From assembly GCA_964634325.1 (NCBI GenBank), contig CAZWJF010000002.1, positions 253,028-317,027 on the forward strand: a stretch of DNA of 64,000 bases. The letters run 5' to 3'. This DNA is from JAJXWB01 sp964634325. Lineage in GTDB: Bacteria > Pseudomonadota > Alphaproteobacteria > Rhizobiales > Beijerinckiaceae. The notes under the pieces were generated by a model, which saw nothing but the letters and a program-made list of their open reading frames with translations, was not told the DNA's origin and searched no databases. Of this stretch, positions 36,052 through 44,152 are shown piece after piece (the stretch's first letter is position 1; every line of letters begins with the position of its first letter). A program made the translations under genes and the position numbers.

Positions 36052-36809
36052 CAGGCGGCGCGATCCGCGGGCGTTTCAGTCAGGCGCAGGAAAACGTCTT
36101 CGAGCGTCGAGCCTGCGCCGCCGGCCTTGGCCTGAAGGTCGGCGAGCGCGCCTTCGGCGACGAGGCGTCCGTGCTGGATGATGCCGATGCGGTCAGCCAG
36201 CCGTTCCGCAACCTCGAGAATGTGCGTCGTGAGTACGACCGCGCAGCCCGCGCGCGTGCGCTGGCGCAAGAGATCCTTGACGAGGCGGGCGGCCTGCGCG
36301 TCGAGGCCGGTCAACGGTTCGTCGAGCATCAGGAGTTTCGGCTCGTGGATCAGCGCGCCGGCGAGCGCCACCTTCTGCTTCATGCCGCGCGAAAAGCCTT
36401 CGCAGCGCTGGCGGGCGTTCTCGGAAAGGCCGAGCACGCCGAGCAATTCCTCGGCGCGGCGTTCGGCGATGCCCGTCGGCACGCTCCACAGGCCGGCGAC
36501 GAATTCGAGATATTCGAGCGGCGTCAGCTTGTCGTAGAGCATCGGCTCGTCCGGCAGCCAGGCGGTGACGCGCTTGGCGGCCACGGGGTCCTTCAGCGCG
36601 TCGACGCCGAAGATCGATATGGCGCCGGCGTCGGGCGGCAGGAGGCCTGCGACCATGCGAAGCGTCGTCGTCTTGCCGGCGCCGTTGGGGCCGAGCAACG
36701 CGTAGAATTCACCGGCGGCGATGGAGAGGTCCAGGCGGTCGACCGCCGGCTTGCCGAAGGATTTCGACAGGCCCTGCAGGCGCAGGGCGGGCGGAGCGTC
36801 CGGGATCAT
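36051..36809 (-). CDS. ABC transporter ATP-binding protein
   Basis: A 252-residue ATPase with Walker A LGPNGAGKTT, signature GFSRGMKQKVALAGAL, Walker B LLMLDEPLTGLD and H-loop LTTHILEVAERLADR. It pairs with the overlapping permease gene. The type (CcmA/DrrA-like) is usual for drug, lipid or polysaccharide export; nothing nearby identifies the substrate. Confidence 0.92.
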   Translation of the reverse strand: MIPDAPPALRLQGLSKSFGKPAVDRLDLSIAAGEFYALLGPNGAGKTTTLRMVAGLLPPDAGAISIFGVDALKDPVAAKRVTAWLPDEPMLYDKLTPLEYLEFVAGLWSVPTGIAERRAEELLGVLGLSENARQRCEGFSRGMKQKVALAGALIHEPKLLMLDEPLTGLDAQAARLVKDLLRQRTRAGCAVVLTTHILEVAERLADRIGIIQHGRLVAEGALADLQAKAGGAGSTLEDVFLRLTETPADRAA

Positions 36810-36942
36810 TTCGGGCCTCGGGATCTGGAACGGCTGCCAGGATATAGGGCGGCGCTTGCGAGCCGGTTAATCGGGCGGGCGGCGTTTTCGCCGTCGGGTC
36901 GAGTGTGCTTAGATCAGCGCAAATCGATATCGGGAGGAAATC

Positions 36943-38145
36943 ATGTCGCTTCGCAGTCTCGCCGGCGCGGTCGCGTTCGGCGCCGTCGCCCTTGCGCAGC
37001 CGGCAGCCGCGCAATTCGCCAATCCGGCCCTGAAGATCGGCGTGCTGACCGACGAATCCGGGCCTTACGCCGATTCCGCCGGTCCAGGCTCCGTGCTCGC
37101 CGCTCAGATGGCGGTCGACGATTTCGGCGGCGTCGTGAAAGGCCACAAGATCGAGATCGTGCACGGCGACACGCAAAACAAGCCGGATGTCGCGGCGGGC
37201 GTCGCACGGCGCTGGTTCGACACCGAGGGGGTGGCCGCCATCGTCGACCTGCCCGTGACGCCGGTCGCGCTCGCGGTCCTCAACATCGCCAAGGACAAGA
37301 ACAAATCCGTGATGATCACGGCGTCGGCGACGTCGGACTTCACCGCGAAATGGTGCGCGCCGATCTCGACCCATTGGGCCGACGACAGCAACGCCCTGGC
37401 GGCGGGCACCGCGAAAGCCATCGCGGCGGGCGGACCGAAGAACTGGTATTTCATCACCGTCGACATCGCCTTCGGGGCGGCCTTGCAGAAGGCCGCGACC
37501 GACGTCATCGAGGCGACCGGCGGCAAGGTGCTGGGCGCCTCGAAGCATCCGGTCAACGCGCCCGACTTCTCGTCGCTGCTGTTGCAGGCGCAAAGCTCCG
37601 GCGCGCAGGAGATCGGCCTGGCGAGCGTCGGCGGCGACCTCGTCAACGAGATCAAGCAGGCGCACGAGTTCGGCATCGGCAAGGACGGCAAGCAGGAGCT
37701 GATCGCGTTCCTCGTCTACATCCAGGACATCAATGCGCTCGGGTTGCAGACAGCGCAGAATCTCGCGGTGACCGCTGGCTACTACTGGGACCAGAACGAC
37801 AAGGCGCGCGCTTTCGCCAAACGCTTCTACGACAAGCGAAAAATGATGCCCTCCAAGGACCACGCCGAAATCTACGCCGCGGTGACCCACTACCTGCAGG
37901 CTGTCGACAAGGCGGGCACCGACGAGGCGGTGGCGGTCAACAAGGCGATGCGCGCCGCGCCGGTCGACTATTTCGGGCGCAAGGCGACGCTGCGCGCGGA
38001 CGGGCGGCTCCTCTACGATCTGACGCTCTACCGCGTGAAGAAGCCGGCCGACAGCAAGGCGCCGTGGGACTATTACGCGCCGGTGCGCGATATTCCTGCG
38101 GCCGAAGCCTTTCTGCCCATGAACCCTTCGTGCAAGGTCGAGTAG
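36943..38145 (+). CDS. Periplasmic substrate-binding protein, LivJ-type (branched-chain amino acid ABC family)
   Basis: A 400-residue protein with a clear signal peptide (LAGAVAFGAVALAQPAAAQ; cleavage after AAAQ is likely) and a type I periplasmic-binding fold: LKIGVLTDESGPYADSAGPG, AAQMAVDDFGG and the domain-swap segment VTAGYYWDQNDKARAF. No LivH/M/G/F genes follow, so it is an orphan in this window. Many Rhizobiales keep such binding proteins for aromatic or short-chain acids. GGAGG lies before the start. Confidence 0.88.
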   Translation: MSLRSLAGAVAFGAVALAQPAAAQFANPALKIGVLTDESGPYADSAGPGSVLAAQMAVDDFGGVVKGHKIEIVHGDTQNKPDVAAGVARRWFDTEGVAAIVDLPVTPVALAVLNIAKDKNKSVMITASATSDFTAKWCAPISTHWADDSNALAAGTAKAIAAGGPKNWYFITVDIAFGAALQKAATDVIEATGGKVLGASKHPVNAPDFSSLLLQAQSSGAQEIGLASVGGDLVNEIKQAHEFGIGKDGKQELIAFLVYIQDINALGLQTAQNLAVTAGYYWDQNDKARAFAKRFYDKRKMMPSKDHAEIYAAVTHYLQAVDKAGTDEAVAVNKAMRAAPVDYFGRKATLRADGRLLYDLTLYRVKKPADSKAPWDYYAPVRDIPAAEAFLPMNPSCKVE

Positions 38146-38253
38146 CGGAGCTGTTTACGCATCGGCGCTTTTTGCGGGCGCGGCGTCGAAAGTTCGGCTA
38201 GGATGCGCTTTCCGGCCAGGCGTGTGCGACAATTGAGGAATAGGAACGTTTCG

Positions 38254-38577
38254 ATGCGTAACGATAAGACCGACGCCAAGAACGGCGCGGGCGCTTCGGC
38301 CAGCGCTATTGAGGTGGGAGCGATCGATCAGGTCCGCGAGCTGCTGTTCGGCGAGACGAAGCGCACGACCGAATCGCGGCTTGATGAGATCGACCGTCAG
38401 ATCGCGCTCCTGCGCGACGACATGAGCGCGCGCTTCGCGTCTCTGGAGGCGATGTTGGCGCAGCAGGGTCGCGATACGGATTCCAAGCACAATCAATCGA
38501 TCGACAATATCGGCCAGGCGATCGCCGACCTCGGCGCGACGATCCGTTCGCTGGGCGCGGGCGGAAAGGCCCGGTGA
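38254..38577 (+). CDS. Small coiled-coil protein preceding OmpA/GTPase genes
   Basis: A 107-residue hydrophilic protein with no membrane segment. Residues ~27-105 are heptad-like (VRELLFGETKRTTESRLDEI, then DRQIALLRDDMSARFASLEA). The LLFGETKRTTESRLDEI part resembles the LLLQPETDRLDAVETRV opening of the next protein, so the two may be related partners or pair by coiled coil. ATG 38254 is chosen over 38203 because a GA-rich ribosome site (GAGGAATAGGA) precedes it. The next gene starts two bases after its stop. Confidence 0.65.
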   Translation: MRNDKTDAKNGAGASASAIEVGAIDQVRELLFGETKRTTESRLDEIDRQIALLRDDMSARFASLEAMLAQQGRDTDSKHNQSIDNIGQAIADLGATIRSLGAGGKAR

Positions 38578-38578
38578 G

Positions 38579-40300
38579 ATGAACCGGCCGGCGGGCCAGT
38601 CGGAATTCGAACTCGACCGCCTCAAGCGTTTGCTTTTGCAGCCGGAGACCGACCGGCTCGATGCTGTCGAGACGCGCGTAGAGGCGCTGGATCAGCGCGT
38701 CGGCACGCCGGATCGGCTCGAGAGCGCGACGTCCGAGATTTTGGTCGAAGCCTTTCGCAAGGCCGAGATCGCCCGGCATCGCGAACTGGCGGGCGCCGTC
38801 GCGCCGGTCGTGGTCGCAGCGATCCGCAACGAGATCAAGAATTCGAAGGACATGATGGTCGAGGCGCTCTACCCGATTACGGGTCGCCTCGTGACCGCTG
38901 CGGTCGCCAATGCGTTTCGCGACCTCGTCGCCGATCTCAACGAGCGCATCGACCGTTCGCTGTCGACGCGGCACTGGCGGCTGCGCTTTCAGTCGATCGT
39001 CACGGGACGGCCGATCAGCGAACTGGCGCTCGCGGAAGCGCAACGTCCGGAGTTGCGGCGTCTGCTGCTGCTCGAACGCGGCAGCGGTCGACTGATCGCT
39101 TCATGGCACGCCGACGGCGAGGAGGACGCGCAATCCGAGCTGGTCAGCGGATTGATCGCCGCCATCACGGAATTCGCGTCGAGCGTCTACGGCGCGCGCA
39201 GCGGCGAATTGCGGACGCTCGACCTCGGCGAGGCGCGCGTCTTTCTGCGCGGCGCGCCCGTTTATCTGGTGGCCGCCGAATGCGCCGGCGCGCTGAAGCC
39301 CGAGCACGAGCGCGAAATCGACGATGCGTTCCTCTCGCTGGTGTCGCGCGTCGACCATGCGCCGGACGCTGCGCAAGACGCGTTGGCGCAGATGGCGCAG
39401 ACGCTGTTTCGACAACCGGCGGCGCGGGAAAGGAAATCGAGCCTGCCGCTCGTCCTGATCGTCGCCGCATTGGCGGGTCTTGCGGTCTGGTGGGCGAGCG
39501 GTCCGATCCTGCGCGCGATGCACGAGCGTCGGATCGACGCGGCCTTCGCGCAGGCGATCGCCGCGCATCCCGAGTTGCAGGCCTTTCCGCTGCGCGCCTC
39601 TGTCGATCATGCGGCCAGGGTCGTCACATTGGCGGGGCTGGCGCCTTCGGATGCGTCGGCGGACGCCGTCGCCGTCGCGATCCGTTCGGCGGCCTCGCCC
39701 TATTCGGTTTCAGCGCATACGGCGAGCGTCGGCGCGGTTGCGCAATTGCAGGACATGCGTCGTCGCGAGGACGAATTGGGCCGCCAATTGTCGGCGATCG
39801 AAGCCGGGCTGGCTGCGGCGACGTCGCGGGCCGCCGCTGCGAGCGCGCAGACCGAAAAGGCGGCGAATGCGCTGCGTGACGAGATCGGAACTCTGTCGCA
39901 GAAGCTCGCGGCGCTCGAAACTGCGACCGCACGTACGCCGCGCGAGCGGACCGAAGCGCTCTTGGCTCGGACTGCGATCTATTTCGCGCGGCTCGACGAA
40001 TATCAGGATTCTGCGCTCGCCGAGCGCCGCGCGGCGGATATCGCGGCCGCGCTGAAGGGCAACGATCTCAAGCTTCGCGTCGTCGGCAATGTCGACGCGA
40101 CGGGCGGCGACCGTCGCAACGTCGTGATCGCGCAGAGTCGGGCCGACGCCGTGGCGGCTCTCGTCGTCGCGCGCGGCGTCGACAAGGCGCGCGTTCGGGC
40201 GTTGACGCGCGTCACGCAGTCGGGCGGCGTGTCCAGCGGCGACGTGCGCGACCGTCGCGTGACATTCGAACTCGCTCCGGACGACGAGCCGCAACCGTGA
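38579..40300 (+). CDS. Longin-like / TM / BON-like / OmpA C-domain protein
   Basis: A 573-residue inner-membrane protein with no signal peptide. Residues 10-130 are a helical N-terminal region typical of a cyanobacterial/proteobacterial OmpA subgroup; 158-260 read like a roadblock/longin domain (RLLLLERGSGRLIASW, VSGLIAAITEFASSVYG, LRTLDLGEARVFLRGAPVYL). A single helix (289-306) leads to a BON-like segment (~318-380), a coiled coil (~390-450) and an OmpA domain (~465-565) keeping the peptidoglycan-contact Asp506 and Arg521. It appears to link a cytoplasmic GTPase platform to the cell wall. The following GTPase gene overlaps it (GTGA). Confidence 0.75.
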   Translation: MNRPAGQSEFELDRLKRLLLQPETDRLDAVETRVEALDQRVGTPDRLESATSEILVEAFRKAEIARHRELAGAVAPVVVAAIRNEIKNSKDMMVEALYPITGRLVTAAVANAFRDLVADLNERIDRSLSTRHWRLRFQSIVTGRPISELALAEAQRPELRRLLLLERGSGRLIASWHADGEEDAQSELVSGLIAAITEFASSVYGARSGELRTLDLGEARVFLRGAPVYLVAAECAGALKPEHEREIDDAFLSLVSRVDHAPDAAQDALAQMAQTLFRQPAARERKSSLPLVLIVAALAGLAVWWASGPILRAMHERRIDAAFAQAIAAHPELQAFPLRASVDHAARVVTLAGLAPSDASADAVAVAIRSAASPYSVSAHTASVGAVAQLQDMRRREDELGRQLSAIEAGLAAATSRAAAASAQTEKAANALRDEIGTLSQKLAALETATARTPRERTEALLARTAIYFARLDEYQDSALAERRAADIAAALKGNDLKLRVVGNVDATGGDRRNVVIAQSRADAVAALVVARGVDKARVRALTRVTQSGGVSSGDVRDRRVTFELAPDDEPQP

Positions 40301-40797
40301 GCGCCTCCGCGAAGATCATGTTGCTTGGCGAAATCGGCGTCGGGAAATCCTCGCTCGCGCGCCGCTTCGTGTTCGATCGCTTCGAGGCGGAGTACAAGTC
40401 GACGATCGGCGTCGACATTCTTTCGCACGACGTCACGCTCGACGACGGTCGGACCTTGAAGCTCATGCTGTGGGATACGGACGGCGATTTCGGCGCGCGG
40501 ATATTCGAAACCGTCTACATCAAGGGCGCGTCGGGGGCGCTGATCGTGTCGGACGCGACGCGACCGGCGACGCTCGCCAAGGCGGCGCGGCTGGCGACGG
40601 ATTTCGCGGACGCCTTTCCCGGTCGGCCGACGCGCGTGATCGTCAACAAGACCGATCTCGCCGACATGGAGGCCGACGCATTCGCGGAGGCCGGACTTGC
40701 GCCGGGCGAGATTGCGCGCACGAGCGCACGGACCGGCGAAGGCGTCGCCGGCCTCTTTCAGTCGATCGCGTCGGATATCGATCGACGCGGGTTTTGA
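40297..40797 (+). CDS. Ras/Rab-like small GTPase
   Basis: A single-domain 166-residue GTPase without lipidation signals. G1 is GEIGVGKSS (11-19), the G2 Thr lies in KSTIGVD (Thr36), G3 is WDTDGDF (59-65), G4 is NKTD (117-120), and G5 is TSA (142-144). The Ras catalytic Gln of DTAGQ is replaced: the residue after Gly is Asp64. It starts with GTG, overlapping the OmpA-protein stop, so it is translationally coupled. Bacterial Ras-like GTPases such as MglA work with roadblock proteins; here the longin-like domain upstream is the likely partner. Confidence 0.85.
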   Translation: MSASAKIMLLGEIGVGKSSLARRFVFDRFEAEYKSTIGVDILSHDVTLDDGRTLKLMLWDTDGDFGARIFETVYIKGASGALIVSDATRPATLAKAARLATDFADAFPGRPTRVIVNKTDLADMEADAFAEAGLAPGEIARTSARTGEGVAGLFQSIASDIDRRGF

Positions 40798-40799
40798 CT

Positions 40800-41912
40800 T
40801 CACACGACTGGCAGGGACACCAGGAGGCTCGCGCCGAATGCGCTCGCGGAATGCGATTCCACGACGCCGCCGAGGTCGCGCAGCCGCGTGAGCGCGCCGA
40901 TGAAGCGCGTATCGGCCGCGCTCGCCTCGCGCACGCGCGGCGCTGATTGCGTTTCCTCTTTGTCGCCACGGCGAACAGCGGGGCCGCTGACGAAGGCGAG
41001 CCGGCATTCCTCGAGCGAGCGCCAGAGCACGATGTCGATGCGTCGGTCGGCCGGTTCGCGCTCGAGAACGCTTTCGATCAATTGCCGTACAGTCGCGCGC
41101 AATTCGCGCGTTTCTGCCGGCACCATCACCGGTTCGGCCGGGCTCGAAAGCACCAGCGTCTGGTTGCGGAGCGCGCCGCGCTCCTCGCAGGCGGCGATCG
41201 CGCGCTCGACGATGGCGCAGATGTCGACGCGCGGACCTTCCGCATCGGCGAGCGCGCGCTGGTGACGTTCGACGGCGGCGACCAGATCGTGGGTCCAGTT
41301 CCGAAGAAGTCCAAGATGAACCTTCGACTCGTTCTCTCCGCCGCCGTGCATGATGTCGAGCAACCCGTCCAGCGCGCGCGCAATCGGCGCGAAGTCCTCG
41401 ATTGCGCGGCGCCGCGCTTCGCGCGCTTGCGCGAGGGACGCTTCGAGGGCTTCGATGCGGTCGCGCGAATCCCGCAACAGGCGGCAACGCAGGAGCGCCG
41501 AGCGAATGGCGCTCTCCATGGCGCTTGGCGACAGGTCGGCGAAGTTCAGCGTCGCGTCTTGCGAGGTCCCGGCGTCGAACGGCCCGACGCTCCCAATGCC
41601 GCCGTGACCGATCAGAACGCAGGGCGCTGCGCCGAACTGTCCCGGCTCGATTTGGCGATCGGGCGCGTTGGCCTGATCGTAGATCAACACTTCGTCAGGC
41701 TGCGGGCGCATGTCCGCGATATCGGGGCGGAGCGCTCCGATGCGCAGCCGGCAGTCGAACGACGGCATGGCTTCGCAAGCGCGCGCGAGCGCTCTCGCCG
41801 TCTCGGGGTCGTCGCTCACAATGGCGACGGCGAGCGGCGATCTGGACCTGGGCGCATCTGGGTCTTGCGTGAAATCTTCCAGAGCGCCGCTCTGGGCTTC
41901 GGGTCTGAACAT
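40800..41912 (-). CDS. Histidine-kinase-like protein with degenerate ATPase domain
   Basis: A 370-residue soluble protein from ATG 41912 (an ATG at 41972 adds 20 residues). The N-terminal ~110 residues resemble a pseudo-receiver domain (VAIVSDDPETARALARACEA). A helical dimerisation-like region follows (LLRCRLLRDSRDRIEALEAS and onward), then a GHKL-like C-terminus in which the N-box Asn and the G1 Asp-x-Gly are not recognisable; FGASLLVSLPV is the usual kinase end. It probably binds partners rather than phosphorylating. Convergent with the GTPase gene and 33 bp after the response regulator. Confidence 0.6.
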   Translation of the reverse strand: MFRPEAQSGALEDFTQDPDAPRSRSPLAVAIVSDDPETARALARACEAMPSFDCRLRIGALRPDIADMRPQPDEVLIYDQANAPDRQIEPGQFGAAPCVLIGHGGIGSVGPFDAGTSQDATLNFADLSPSAMESAIRSALLRCRLLRDSRDRIEALEASLAQAREARRRAIEDFAPIARALDGLLDIMHGGGENESKVHLGLLRNWTHDLVAAVERHQRALADAEGPRVDICAIVERAIAACEERGALRNQTLVLSSPAEPVMVPAETRELRATVRQLIESVLEREPADRRIDIVLWRSLEECRLAFVSGPAVRRGDKEETQSAPRVREASAADTRFIGALTRLRDLGGVVESHSASAFGASLLVSLPVV

Positions 41913-42005
41913 GGCCGGCGTCCCTTGAATGAACGTCGGCGTCCATCTCGCATATAGTTCATATGTGTACATCTAACCAAGGTCACCGACAGGTGATGAC
42001 CAAAG

Positions 42006-42671
42006 TCACGCGCGGCTCGATCTGACCGCCTTGATCGCCAGTTCGGTCCGCGATCTCACGTCGAGCTTCTCCATGATGCGGCTGACGTAATTCTTCACGG
42101 TGCCTTCGGCGAGGCTGAGTTCGGCGGCGATTTCCTTGTTGCTGCGGCCTGCCGCCACGAGGCGAAGGATCATATGCTCGCGCTCTGTCAGGGGTTCGGC
42201 GTTTTCGTCGCGCGGCTGGCTGTCGGCGTCGCGATGGGTGCGGCGGATTTCGCCCATGATCTTCGCCGCGACGGTCGGGGAAATGCGGGTTTCGCCGCGA
42301 ATGGTCGCCAATATCTCCGCTTCGTCCGCATCCTTCAGCAGATAGGCGGCCGCGCCTGCGGCGACGGCGTCGAGGACCATTTCATCGGAATCGAACGTCG
42401 TGAGCACGACGATGCGCGTATTCGGCAGATCGGCGAGAATCTGCCGTGTCGCAGCGACGCCGCCCATACGCGGCATTTGCAGGTCCATCAGCACCACGTC
42501 CGGACGGGTCAGCTTGGCCAGCCGCACGGCTTCGTGGCCGTCGCCGGCTTCGGCGACGATGTCGAGGTCCGGCTCGAGCGACAGCATGGTGCGGAAGGCG
42601 CGTCGGATCAGCTGCTGATCCTCGACGATCATGACCCGCGTCGGCGCGGCGTCGGATCCGCTGTTGGACAT
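42006..42671 (-). CDS. NarL/FixJ-family response regulator
   Basis: A 221-residue regulator: receiver domain with phospho-acceptor Asp63 (VVLMDLQMPRMGG), switch Thr in VVLTTFDSDE and Lys in LLKDADEAEI; then a LuxR-type helix-turn-helix (LTEREHMILRLVAAGRSNKE, IAAELSLAEGTVKNYVSRIM). It lies 5 bp after the histidine kinase gene, which is surely its partner. The operon also contains a glycosyltransferase and GDP-D-rhamnose genes, so polysaccharide output is a plausible target. Confidence 0.92.
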   Translation of the reverse strand: MSNSGSDAAPTRVMIVEDQQLIRRAFRTMLSLEPDLDIVAEAGDGHEAVRLAKLTRPDVVLMDLQMPRMGGVAATRQILADLPNTRIVVLTTFDSDEMVLDAVAAGAAAYLLKDADEAEILATIRGETRISPTVAAKIMGEIRRTHRDADSQPRDENAEPLTEREHMILRLVAAGRSNKEIAAELSLAEGTVKNYVSRIMEKLDVRSRTELAIKAVRSSRA

Positions 42672-42676
42672 TGCGT

Positions 42677-44152
42677 TTACTCCTGTCCCGCCAGGGGCGC
42701 GCTGATCGTCAGGCGCGCGCCTTGGCCGGGGCTCGATTGAATGGACAGGCTGCCGCCGATCATGCGCGCCTGTTCGATCATGCCGACAAGACCATAGTGC
42801 CCGGGATTGTCGGCCGTCGCGTCGAAGCCGCGGCCGTCGTCCGATACGACGATGCTCGCCGCGCCCTCGGCGATTCCGGCCGAGAGGGCGACGCAGCTCG
42901 CCTGGGCGTGGCGTTCGACGTTCCGCAGCGCTTCCTCGACGATGCGGTAGAGAATCTCCGCGCGTTCGCCGTCGATCGCAGCGGCCGCCGCATCGAGCGT
43001 CAGCGCGACCGGAACGCCGGAGCGCTCCTCGAAACGCGCCGCCGCGCGTTTCATCGCCTCGGCCAGCCCTTCGACGCCGGCGCGTTGGAACCGCACCTGC
43101 CCAAGAGCTTCGCGGCCCCGCTCCAGGCCGGAGCGCGCCGCCTCCTCGGCGCGCGTCACTTCCTCGACGACACGTTCGGGCGCACGGTCGGCGAGCTTTC
43201 GGACGAGGCGCAATTGCGCGACCACGGCGACGAGCGCATGGACGATCGTGTCATGCAGATCGTGGGCGATCTTGAGGCGTTCGCGCATGACGAGGGCGGA
43301 GCGCTTCTCGGCGTTGGCGCGCTCGACCTCGGCCTGCAATTCGCGCAGCCGCGTGATGTCGCGACCGACAGCCTGGTACTCGTTTGGATCGCCGTTCGCG
43401 CCGAGCCAGGCGACGCGCCACCAGATCCAGGCGCGGGCGCCCGACTTGTCCTGCGTCTGCTGTTCGAACGAAAGGTCGCGCGCGTGGCCTGCGACGCGGG
43501 TCCAGTCGGCGCCGTCGAGCGTCGGCAAGGCATCGGCGACAGGCGCGCCGACCAGCGACGGCAATTCGCGGCCGCAGAATTCGATCGCACGCGCATTGGC
43601 GAAGGCGATGCGCCGCTCGGCGGTCAGGCGCACCACGAGGTCAGAACTCGTCTCGACGATATCGCGATACAGCGCCTCGGAAATTCTGGCGCGCTTGCGC
43701 GCGGCCTCCGCCTGTTCGTCGGCCAGCCGCCTCTCGCGCCGTTCGCGGACGAGCATGAGTTCGGTGTCGCTCGCGCCGAACGCGCGCGCGGCCGCAAGCG
43801 AGAAGCAATTCTGGGATTCGTCCCAGACGATCGTGATGCTGACCTTGCCGTCGCGATCGAGGCCGATCGCCGGCAATGCGAGGATCGATCGCGCGCCGGC
43901 CCGCAGGGCCGCGCATTCGTCCTGCAAGCCGAACATCAACGGGGTTTCGAAGCAATCCGCGCCGGGCGGCGGGAGCCAATCCATCGCTGCGCCGACGCGC
44001 GCCAGAACAGTTCCGTCGGGCGCGACGCGCGCAAAACCGAGCCCGTGGCGCCCAAGGTCGCCGGCAAGGTCCAGCTCGCTGTCAATTCCGGCCTTCAAAC
44101 GCGCTCCCATCCGCGGCAGGCGCAGCATGGGGGAAACCGCTCGCCTTGTCAT
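42677..44152 (-). CDS. PAS-containing sensor histidine kinase (HisKA_3 type)
   Basis: A 491-residue kinase without membrane segments: N-terminal sensor region (possibly GAF-like, 20-150), a PAS domain (~160-270; ALYRDIVETSSDLVVRLTAE), the phospho-acceptor His300 in KIAHDLHDTIVHALVAVV, and a GHKL ATPase (IVEEALRNVERHAQAS, VSDDGRGFDATADNPGHYGL). The ATG at 44152 shares a base with the glycosyltransferase stop, so it is preferred to the ATG at 44173. Signal cytoplasmic; pairs with the response regulator next to it. Confidence 0.9.
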   Translation of the reverse strand: MTRRAVSPMLRLPRMGARLKAGIDSELDLAGDLGRHGLGFARVAPDGTVLARVGAAMDWLPPPGADCFETPLMFGLQDECAALRAGARSILALPAIGLDRDGKVSITIVWDESQNCFSLAAARAFGASDTELMLVRERRERRLADEQAEAARKRARISEALYRDIVETSSDLVVRLTAERRIAFANARAIEFCGRELPSLVGAPVADALPTLDGADWTRVAGHARDLSFEQQTQDKSGARAWIWWRVAWLGANGDPNEYQAVGRDITRLRELQAEVERANAEKRSALVMRERLKIAHDLHDTIVHALVAVVAQLRLVRKLADRAPERVVEEVTRAEEAARSGLERGREALGQVRFQRAGVEGLAEAMKRAAARFEERSGVPVALTLDAAAAAIDGERAEILYRIVEEALRNVERHAQASCVALSAGIAEGAASIVVSDDGRGFDATADNPGHYGLVGMIEQARMIGGSLSIQSSPGQGARLTISAPLAGQE

